Below, one piece after another: positions 1-4,796 of a DNA stretch of 6,866 nt (position 1 is the first letter of the stretch; each line of letters begins with the position of its first letter). The notes under the pieces are model-generated. The model saw only the letters and a list, made by a program, of their open reading frames with translations. It was not told where the DNA came from and did no database searches. Where the stretch lies: positions 1 through 6,866 of the forward strand of contig JASHYD010000079.1 in NCBI GenBank assembly GCA_030043175.1, written 5' to 3'. Both the position numbers and the translations under genes were made by a program. This DNA comes from Xanthobacteraceae bacterium. Its GTDB lineage: Bacteria; Pseudomonadota; Alphaproteobacteria; Rhizobiales; Xanthobacteraceae.

Positions 1-2
1 AA

Positions 3-185
3 GCGGAGGTCAAGTATCTTGACGGAGATTTTCGGGTCATGCGTCCGGGCGCATACGTGCGTTGCGCAGTGACCGGAGTCCCGATCCCGCTTGAGGAATT
101 GAAATATTGGAGCGTGGAGCGCCAGGAGGCATATGCTAGTCCGCGGGCGGTGCTGCAGCGGCTTTATCCTGCGCGCTTTGACTAG
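3..185 (+). CDS. DUF2093 family protein, 3' part (5' end outside window)
   Basis: This is a partial gene; its start lies left of the window. Reading from base 3 gives 60 residues beginning AEVKYLDGDFRVMRPGAYVR and ending with TAG at 183-185. The visible pieces YLDGDFRVMRPG, VRCAVTG and IPLEELKYW followed by VERQEAYA match the DUF2093 pattern as I remember it. This is a small alphaproteobacterial family of roughly 65-75 residues, so only about ten N-terminal residues should be missing. There is one Cys, in RCAVTG, and no membrane segment or signal peptide. The function is unknown. It converges on lpxK and its last 50 bases are also the complement of the lpxK 3' end. In related genomes it commonly sits beside lpxK, which suggests conserved linkage but not a role. 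Family call is from recognition only, without a profile search. Confidence 0.85.
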   Translation, partial: AEVKYLDGDFRVMRPGAYVRCAVTGVPIPLEELKYWSVERQEAYASPRAVLQRLYPARFD

Positions 186-1296
186 CCTCCACCCCGCGGC
201 GGCGGGTCGCAGCGCGCAACATCGCTTCCACGGCCGGCGCCTCCCTGAATCTGAGCGTCACCGGCAGCGCCGCTGATCGCCCGATCAAGTCGGTCGCAGC
301 CGGGTCTCGGCTCAGCCGTGCCAAGTCTTTTTCGGTGGTGACGGGCGTCAAACCACTGCGCTGTGCGCAGGCCAGGAGCGCCGACATTTCGGCAACCCCA
401 TACCGGTGATGATCGGGGAACCGCCTGCGGACGATGGCAGGAATACCGTGGGCTTCCAGCGTAGCGAAGAACTTGTCGGGATCTGCAATCCCCGCGAAGG
501 CCAGAACCGGCTTGCCGGCAAGCGCGGCGACGGCGTCACGAGCCGGGCGCAAGTCACCGTGAACGACCGGCACCCCGCGCCTTCGCGCGGTGTCTATGGC
601 GTATTGCGCTGCGCGACCCGCCGAGCCCACCACAAGAACCACATCGACGTGGTCGAACTGGGCCTCGAGGGGTGCGCGCAACGGTCCCGCTGGAAAGGGG
701 CGCCCGTTGCCGATACCGCGACGCCCATCGACCACCGCGATGGCGAGGTCCTTGTTGAGCGAGGGGTTCTGAAGTCCGTCATCCATGATGATCGTATCGG
801 CCCCTCCTTCCACGGCTAGCTTCGCGCCCGCCAGGCGGTCGCGCGCCACGATCGTCGGCGCGACGCGGGCGAGCAGCAAAGGCTCGTCGCCGACGTCTCC
901 TTGCACCGCCCCCCCACCTTGCCCGACCAATGCGGCCAGGCCAAGCGCGGTTGCGCTGCTGGCGGGCGCGGGACGGTAAATAGGGCCCCCGCCGCCCGCA
1001 AAGGCCGGGACAAGCTGATCGATGCGGAGCGGACCGGCGACGCGCCCGCCATAGCCGCGCGACAGAAAGAACGGGTGATGGCCCGACGCCAACAGAAGCC
1101 GGGCAAGCGCGATGGCGGTGGGGGTCTTGCCGGCGCCGCCCAATGTGAAATTGCCGACGCAGATGACCGGGACCGGCGCCTGCCAGCCCTGCCGCGCCAT
1201 GTTTCGTGCGGCGATTGCCCCGTAGCCGGCGCCGATCGGCGCCAGCAAGGTCGCGGCCGTACTGTGCTCGGTCCACCAGAAGGCGGGGTCACGCAT
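136..1296 (-). CDS. lpxK: tetraacyldisaccharide 4'-kinase LpxK (lipid A biosynthesis)
   Basis: LpxK transfers the ATP gamma-phosphate to the 4' position of the tetraacyl disaccharide 1-phosphate, making lipid IVA at the cytoplasmic face of the inner membrane. Visible motifs, numbered from the ATG at 1296 (386 residues): N-terminal RDPAFWW at 2-8; P-loop GNFTLGGAGKTPT at 48-60; LSRGYGGR at 78-85; GDEPLLLARVAP at 136-147; the acidic motif MDDGLQNPSL at 171-180; FPAGPLR at 201-207; FPDHHRY at 293-299; and VTTEKDLARL at 319-328. The frame stays open to a GTG at 1314, but the family normally starts with M-R-x-P-x-FWW, so the ATG is preferred. Neither start has a clear ribosome binding site. The ATG overlaps the waaA stop by 8 bases (ATGCGTGA), indicating coupling. 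Oddities: a Gly/Ala-rich stretch of about 30 extra residues between GYGG and GDEP, and a variable C-terminal tail that overlaps DUF2093 antisense. Confidence 0.96.
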   Translation of the reverse strand: MRDPAFWWTEHSTAATLLAPIGAGYGAIAARNMARQGWQAPVPVICVGNFTLGGAGKTPTAIALARLLLASGHHPFFLSRGYGGRVAGPLRIDQLVPAFAGGGGPIYRPAPASSATALGLAALVGQGGGAVQGDVGDEPLLLARVAPTIVARDRLAGAKLAVEGGADTIIMDDGLQNPSLNKDLAIAVVDGRRGIGNGRPFPAGPLRAPLEAQFDHVDVVLVVGSAGRAAQYAIDTARRRGVPVVHGDLRPARDAVAALAGKPVLAFAGIADPDKFFATLEAHGIPAIVRRRFPDHHRYGVAEMSALLACAQRSGLTPVTTEKDLARLSRDPAATDLIGRSAALPVTLRFREAPAVEAMLRAATRRRGVEASQSAQDKAAAAPPAD

Positions 1297-2581
1297 GGGC
1301 GCTGTGACTTTCACTTCGCAATTGCATGAAATAAGGCTCGAGTGCCGACACCGTCAGATCGAGGGCGCCGCCGTTTGTGTCGACATAGAGCCTCGCCCGT
1401 TCCACAACTCCCTCTCGCACGGCCTCGTCTTTGATCCAGGCGCTGATTTGCGTTGTCAAGTCACAGGCGTCGGTGATGAGCGCCGCCGCGCCCGCGCGGT
1501 CAAGCTCTTCATAGATTTCGTCGAAATTGGACACATGCGGACCATGCAGGATCGCGCCACCAAACCTGATCGCCTCGATCGGATTTTGGCCGCCATGACG
1601 AACGAGCGAGCCGCCCATGAATACGACGGGAGCGAGTTTATAGATCAGTCCTAATTCGCCAAGCGTATCGAATATGTAGATATCGACTTCGCCCGTCGGA
1701 CAGTCCCCGCGCGAACGCAGCGCCGGCTGTAGACCGGCGAGGGTGATCATGTCCGCAATGGCAGCGCCGCGCTGCGGATGCCGCGGCGCGATGATGGTGA
1801 GGAGATCCGGACATGCGACCTTGAGGCGGCCATGCATATCGGCGACCACGCTTTCCTCGCCCGGATGCGTGGAAGCCGCGGCCACGACCGGTCGTCCCCT
1901 CGTCGCCTCGGCCAAAGCGGCGAACTTGCTGGCATCGACTGGCAGGGCCGGAGCATCGAATTTGAGATTGCCGCTTACGCTGATGCGGGCGGCACCTAGC
2001 GCGCCGAAGCGCTTGGCATCGCTCACCGAGCGCACCAGGCACTGGTCAAACCGCTGCAGAAGCGTTTCGACTGTCTTCGGAAAATACCGCCAACGGCGAT
2101 AGGAACGCTCCGACATGCGTCCGTTGACGAGAAGCATCGGGATGTGGCGTGCGGACGCACTTAGCATGAGATTGGGCCACAGCTCGGATTCGACGAACAA
2201 GGCGAGGTCGGGGCGCCAATAGTCGAGGAACCGGGCAATGAAAGACGGCACGTCTAGCGGGATAAACTGATGAAGGGCGCCGGGGGGCAACCGTTTTGCC
2301 GCCAGTTCGGCCGAGGTCACCGTGCCGGTCGTCATCAATGCCGTGAAGCCGCGCTCACGAATCCGCTCGACCAGCGGAAGGACGGCGACGAATTCGCCGA
2401 CGCTTGCCCCATGCAACCACACCAGCGGGCCGGGCGGGCGCCGGGCGCTCGGCTGGCCGCGGCGCTCCGCAATGCGATCCGCGTTCTCCTTTCCGCGCGT
2501 CAGCCGCCGTTCGAGCAGCCATGGCGCCAGCGCGGTCGCGACCTCGGATGCGATCCGGTAGGCGGAGAGGGTCAGCGGCAT
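1289..2581 (-). CDS. waaA: 3-deoxy-D-manno-octulosonic acid (Kdo) transferase WaaA/KdtA
   Basis: WaaA is a GT30 enzyme that transfers Kdo from CMP-Kdo to lipid IVA at the inner membrane. Numbered from the ATG at 2581 (430 residues): a hydrophobic N-terminus PLTLSAYR to about residue 23 fits the usual membrane anchor; VWLHGASVGE at 54-63 contains the catalytic Glu (E63); LFVESELWPN is at 128-137; GNLKFDAP at 204-211; AASTHPGEE at 235-243; IIAPRHPQR at 263-271; and GGSLVRHGGQNPIEA at 323-337, the donor-binding region of the C-terminal Rossmann domain. The frame is open to an ATG at 2629 (446 residues, overlapping the upstream gene by 44 bases). The internal ATG at 2581 lies 4 bases after the upstream stop and begins MPLTLSAYR, the typical alphaproteobacterial N-terminus, so it is chosen. 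No strong Shine-Dalgarno is seen, so re-initiation from the upstream gene is likely. Whether it adds one or two Kdo cannot be read from sequence. Confidence 0.96.
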   Translation of the reverse strand: MPLTLSAYRIASEVATALAPWLLERRLTRGKENADRIAERRGQPSARRPPGPLVWLHGASVGEFVAVLPLVERIRERGFTALMTTGTVTSAELAAKRLPPGALHQFIPLDVPSFIARFLDYWRPDLALFVESELWPNLMLSASARHIPMLLVNGRMSERSYRRWRYFPKTVETLLQRFDQCLVRSVSDAKRFGALGAARISVSGNLKFDAPALPVDASKFAALAEATRGRPVVAAASTHPGEESVVADMHGRLKVACPDLLTIIAPRHPQRGAAIADMITLAGLQPALRSRGDCPTGEVDIYIFDTLGELGLIYKLAPVVFMGGSLVRHGGQNPIEAIRFGGAILHGPHVSNFDEIYEELDRAGAAALITDACDLTTQISAWIKDEAVREGVVERARLYVDTNGGALDLTVSALEPYFMQLRSESHSAHA

Positions 2582-2585
2582 GGAT

Positions 2586-3296
2586 TCAGCCAGCAGCGGC
2601 ATGATCAGCTTTGCGATCGACAACCTCATAAGCGCGGTCAGTGGCTTGGCTGAGCCGCTTCTCCACCATAGCTCGACATTGTTCCAGCGTGGCGTGGTCG
2701 GCGTCCGGCGGCACCATTACGGGATCGCTGGACACGATGGCGACACGTCCAAACGGCAAGTTGATGGTAGAATGGTCCCAATTTTTCAGCACGACGCGTC
2801 TGCTGGAAGCGATCGCGACTGGATAGATCGGCCGTCCGGAAAGCTGCGCCAATTTGATGACACCCAGCCCGGCGACGCGCGCGACCTTCGGAATGTCGGC
2901 GGTCAGCGCCATATTGTATCCCTCTGCCAGAGCGTCCAGCATGGCCTTGAAGGCGCCGACGCCACCCTTCAAGTCAAAGCGGCGGCCATGGTCTCCCGAA
3001 CCTCGAACCGTGCCAATGCCCAGCCGCTCTGCCGCATAGGCATTGATCTCGCCATCGCGGTGGCGCGAAATCAAGACCTTGACCCGATGTCCATGGCTGA
3101 GAAACGGCGCCATGAAATGCTGACCGTGCCACATAGCGATGATCACCGGCTGTTGAGGCTCCACCGTGTCGTAGATATCGGCGGGTTCGATGGTGAGCTG
3201 GTTCGTGAGCCATACCAGCCGCAGATACTCGGCCGCCAAGGAGCCGAAGAATCGCTGCACCGCTGGCGACCGCGCGATTCGTCGTGAGGACAGCAT
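2586..3296 (-). CDS. DUF374 / LPLAT-like lysophospholipid acyltransferase family protein
   Basis: A protein of 236 residues matching the DUF374 branch of the LPLAT acyltransferase superfamily. Visible conserved blocks: AAEYLRLVW at 21-29; an AMWHGQHFM block at 54-62 that stands where the acyltransferase HX4D box would be but is not a plain HX4D; SRHRDGEIN at 78-86; GSGDHGRRF at 99-107; GGVGAFKAML at 111-120; MALTADIPK at 129-137 leading into VARVAGLG at 138-145; and SGRPIYPVA at 153-161. Superfamily members transfer acyl groups to glycerolipids or lipid A precursors. Substrate here is unknown; placement directly upstream of waaA and lpxK suggests an envelope lipid. The frame extends upstream to 3593, but that part is the shadow of the DUF4170 gene in another frame. 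The ATG at 3296 gives MLSSRRIARSPAVQ, a family-like N-terminus, 14 bases after the DUF4170 stop. No signal peptide is evident. Family call firm, function not. Confidence 0.9.
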   Translation of the reverse strand: MLSSRRIARSPAVQRFFGSLAAEYLRLVWLTNQLTIEPADIYDTVEPQQPVIIAMWHGQHFMAPFLSHGHRVKVLISRHRDGEINAYAAERLGIGTVRGSGDHGRRFDLKGGVGAFKAMLDALAEGYNMALTADIPKVARVAGLGVIKLAQLSGRPIYPVAIASSRRVVLKNWDHSTINLPFGRVAIVSSDPVMVPPDADHATLEQCRAMVEKRLSQATDRAYEVVDRKADHAAAG

Positions 3297-3310
3297 GTGA
3301 GGTCCGAGCT

Positions 3311-3553
3311 TCAAAGTCCGTCTGGCGGAGCAGTTTGCGGATCGATCAGACGATGCAGATGCACAATGAAATAGCGCATCTGCGCGTTGTCTACGGTCTG
3401 CTGCGCCTTCGCGCGCCACGCCGCATAGGCGGTGGCGTAATTCGGATAAAGGCCGACAATGTCGACCTCGTCGAGATCCTTGAATTCGACCCCGCCGATA
3501 TCGACGAGTTCGCCGCCGAGCACGAGATGCAGCAACTGGGTTTTGCCGCTCAT
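3311..3553 (-). CDS. DUF4170 family small protein
   Basis: An 80-residue protein starting at an ATG with a good ribosome binding site (GAAGGA, 7 bases before the start). The sequence shows LLHLVLGGEL at 7-16, an acidic stretch FKDLDEVDIVG at 24-34, LYPNYATAYAAWRAKAQ at 35-51 and DNAQMRYFIVHLHRLIDP at 55-72. This agrees with the DUF4170 pattern of alphaproteobacteria, and the length is normal for the family. It looks like a small soluble cytoplasmic protein: no signal peptide, no membrane helix and no Cys. No biochemical function is known to me. It lies between the phosphatase (36 bases upstream) and the acyltransferase (14 bases downstream) on the same strand and should be co-transcribed with them. 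A link to Kdo/lipid A synthesis is an inference from position only. Possible roles include a small regulatory or adaptor partner of a neighbouring enzyme, but nothing in the sequence decides this. Confidence 0.88.
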   Translation of the reverse strand: MSGKTQLLHLVLGGELVDIGGVEFKDLDEVDIVGLYPNYATAYAAWRAKAQQTVDNAQMRYFIVHLHRLIDPQTAPPDGL

Positions 3554-3560
3554 CGAGGGT

Positions 3561-3566
3561 TCCTTC
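3561..3566 (-). promoter_or_regulatory. ribosome binding site of the DUF4170 gene
   Basis: On the minus strand the bases read GAAGGA, followed by 7 bases and then the ATG at 3553. It is the clearest Shine-Dalgarno among the downstream genes of the operon. The following genes rely on short gaps or overlaps instead. Confidence 0.75.
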
Positions 3567-3589
3567 GATCGCCCGCCGGCTTCCGCTCG

Positions 3590-4429
3590 TCAACGTAGCA
3601 GGTCAGGGTGATTGCGGAGCAGGACCGCCAGAGTCTGGTGGCGCACAAGCCCGGCCGCGATGAGGTCATCGTGGACGGTCGAGATGCGGTTATAGGCAAG
3701 CTTGGTTCCGCCGACCGTGGTCAGCGCGCCGCCGGCTTCGTGCACCAAAAGATCGGCAGCGGCAAGATCCCAATCGCGGCTGGTGCGGCCCGCGAAGGCC
3801 GCATCGAGTGTGCCGTCGGCGACGCGGGCGAGCCGCAACGCCAACGACTGGATCCTGGGCAAAACCGCCAAGGCCGGGGCCACCGTGGCGAGGCGGTCGA
3901 GAAATCCCCTCGGGCCAGCGATCCGGGCTCCCGCGATCATGTCACCGGGAGTGGCCTTGATCGGCGTCCCGTTGCGGGTCGCACCGGCCCCGGCGACGGC
4001 CAGGAAAAGCTCCTCGCTCACCGGCGCGTAGAGCCCGGCGACGACCGGGCGGCTGCCTTCGACTAACGCGACCGAAATCGTCCAATCGGGGCGACCGGCG
4101 AGGAAAGAACGCGTCCCATCGATCGGGTCGACGATCCAGAGCCGCGACGCCGCGAGCCGCGCCAGATCGTCCTCGCTTTCCTCCGATAGCCAGCCCGCCT
4201 CGGGCACGAGCGCGGCCAACCGCTCCTTAAGCAGTTGATTGACCGCGATGTCGACTTCCGACACCGGCGAATTGTGTTCTTTGACCCAGGTCTTGATAGG
4301 GTTGCCTAAGGCCGCGCGCGCGAGGGCGCCGGCTTCACGCACCACCGATGCGAGCGCTTTGGCAAGTGGCAACAGGTTGTCATTCCCCGTTTCGATCAGA
4401 CTATGCCCTCCTCTCAAGGAGCGCGACAT
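3590..4429 (-). CDS. inositol monophosphatase / CysQ-family phosphatase
   Basis: A lithium-sensitive-type metal-dependent phosphatase of the inositol monophosphatase superfamily, probably the CysQ-like 3'(2'),5'-bisphosphate nucleotidase type. Numbered from the ATG at 4429 (279 residues): SPVSEVDIAV at 54-63; the first metal box LSEESEDD at 81-88; the second, WIVDPIDGTRSF, at 98-109 with Asp 101 and 104; the SVALVEG strand at 119-125; and the third, RDWDLAAADLLVHEAGG, at 218-234 with Asp 221. All three metal-binding boxes are intact. Substrate could be PAP/PAPS, inositol phosphate or a sugar phosphate. First gene of the minus-strand operon. The start is uncertain: TTG at 4438 has GAGGG 5 bases upstream; ATG at 4429 has almost no spacing to its AAGG; and a CTG at 4399 follows AGGAGGG by 6 bases and would give MIETGNDNLLPLAK, closer to the usual N-terminal length. 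Family firm, start and substrate not. Confidence 0.9.
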   Translation of the reverse strand: MSRSLRGGHSLIETGNDNLLPLAKALASVVREAGALARAALGNPIKTWVKEHNSPVSEVDIAVNQLLKERLAALVPEAGWLSEESEDDLARLAASRLWIVDPIDGTRSFLAGRPDWTISVALVEGSRPVVAGLYAPVSEELFLAVAGAGATRNGTPIKATPGDMIAGARIAGPRGFLDRLATVAPALAVLPRIQSLALRLARVADGTLDAAFAGRTSRDWDLAAADLLVHEAGGALTTVGGTKLAYNRISTVHDDLIAAGLVRHQTLAVLLRNHPDLLR

Positions 4430-4454
4430 CCTTGTCAATCATACCCTCGACCAT
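4401..4454 (-). promoter_or_regulatory. possible leader ORF (17 codons) overlapping the phosphatase start region
   Basis: On the minus strand an ATG at 4454 opens MVEGMIDKDVALLERRA, ending with TAG at 4403-4401. A second in-frame ATG is at 4442. Its last codons contain AGGAGGG, and its stop lies one base before the CTG at 4399 that is a candidate start of the phosphatase. This geometry would suit translational coupling or a leader peptide. It may equally be chance, since the ORF is very short and neither ATG has a well-spaced ribosome binding site. Confidence 0.2.
4406..4412 (-). promoter_or_regulatory. strong Shine-Dalgarno-like site inside the phosphatase 5' region
   Basis: The minus strand reads AGGAGGG here, with 6 bases to the CTG at 4399 in the phosphatase frame. 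It lies downstream of both the TTG (4438) and ATG (4429) starts. If used, the protein would be 269 residues. No ATG, GTG or TTG stands at proper spacing in that frame. Confidence 0.4.
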
Positions 4455-4464
4455 ACCCCTCGAC
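4440..4464. repeat. 12/13-base tandem duplication
   Basis: The + strand has CATACCCTCGAC at 4440-4451 directly followed by CATACCCCTCGAC at 4452-4464; the copies differ by one inserted C. Read on the minus strand, each unit carries a Shine-Dalgarno-like GAGGG and ends in ATG. It lies just upstream of the phosphatase gene. Confidence 0.8.
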
Positions 4465-4519
4465 GCGCCACTGACGCTGCCTGCTGAGGAGCGCCGGTTG
4501 TGCCCGCGCCGCCGGTGGT

Positions 4520-4548
4520 ATTGTATTCCAGTTGGGGCAAAAGCCCAA
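4520..4548 (-). promoter_or_regulatory. candidate sigma70-type promoter for the phosphatase-lpxK operon
   Basis: On the minus strand TTGGGC (4548-4543) is followed by a 17-base spacer and TACAAT (4525-4520). The -10 box matches the consensus at five of six bases and the -35 at three of six. A start near 4513 would give a leader of about 75 bases before the TTG start. The -35 box is also one arm of an inverted repeat (TTGGGC, loop, GCCCcAA), so a bound regulator there could block polymerase. Judged by eye only. Confidence 0.35.
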
Positions 4549-4555
4549 CATTCTG

Positions 4556-4572
4556 TCCATTTGGTGAATGGA
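4556..4572. repeat. inverted repeat TCCATT-N5-AATGGA
   Basis: A perfect 6-base-arm palindrome around the loop TGGTG. It lies in the divergent intergenic region, 8 bases upstream of the candidate -35 box of the minus-strand operon. Next to it are a second inverted repeat at 4532-4548 (TTGGGgC / GCCCAA with one bulge) and a third at 4574-4587 (GGCG / CGCC). Size and position fit an operator, but no known regulator motif is recognised. Confidence 0.45.
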
Positions 4573-4784
4573 AGGCGGTTTTTCGCCGCACCACAGGCTA
4601 TACCAAGCCGCCGTTATTTCGACCGCTTTGACCGATTACTGGAGGGGTAGTGCAGGCAAAACCATAATTCGCGTTCGGCATTCGTTCTCTCGTTCTGCCA
4701 ACCAGCCTCCGCGGTGATTTGTTTGTCGCGGGGGGCGTCTGTCGCGGATTAAGCTTTGCCGCGAACTGAGCTTGCTGCGAAGTC

Positions 4785-4790
4785 GGAGGG
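4785..4790 (+). promoter_or_regulatory. otsA ribosome binding site
   Basis: GGAGGG lies 6 bases before the TTG at 4797. This strong, well-spaced site decides in favour of the TTG start. Translation from there begins MARLAVVSNRVSVP, the expected OtsA N-terminus, and no ATG or GTG is available nearby in frame. Confidence 0.85.
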
Positions 4791-4796
4791 CCGATT

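Larger units (their letters stand above)
4455..4784. other. divergent intergenic region between the lipid A operon and otsA
   Basis: About 340 bases separate the two divergent transcripts. They contain the tandem duplication, the candidate minus-strand promoter and three inverted repeats described separately. For otsA I see a TTGACC at 4628-4633 and a CATAAT at 4663-4668, but the 29-base gap between them rules out a normal promoter pair. No GGAAC box of the alphaproteobacterial general stress sigma factor (EcfG) is present on the + strand. No convincing ORF lies here. In many relatives tldD would be expected upstream of the phosphatase; it is absent from this position. Confidence 0.6.

Noticed and set aside
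406..819. Plus-strand reading frame of 137 codons opposite lpxK
   Set aside because: Antisense shadow of LpxK coding sequence; no recognisable domain and no ribosome binding site that stands out.
779..1276. Long minus-strand reading frame inside lpxK (165 codons) and similar ones at 816-1292 and, on +, at 901-1329
   Set aside because: They are alternative frames of lpxK, rich in Arg/Gly/Pro as expected from high-GC shadow translation, while the LpxK frame carries all family motifs.
3297..3593. 5' extension of the DUF374 frame to 3593
   Set aside because: The extension is an Arg-rich translation of the DUF4170 gene in another frame. The DUF4170 frame has its own ribosome binding site and family motifs, and the DUF374 protein begins naturally at 3296.
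4574..4587. GGCG-GTTTTT-CGCC hairpin considered as an intrinsic terminator
   Set aside because: Only four base pairs, and no U tract follows the stem on either strand; it lies upstream of both flanking genes, where no transcript needs to end.
4628..4668. TTGACC and CATAAT considered as an otsA promoter
   Set aside because: The gap between the boxes is 29 bases, far from the usual 16-18, and neither has a suitable partner at correct spacing.
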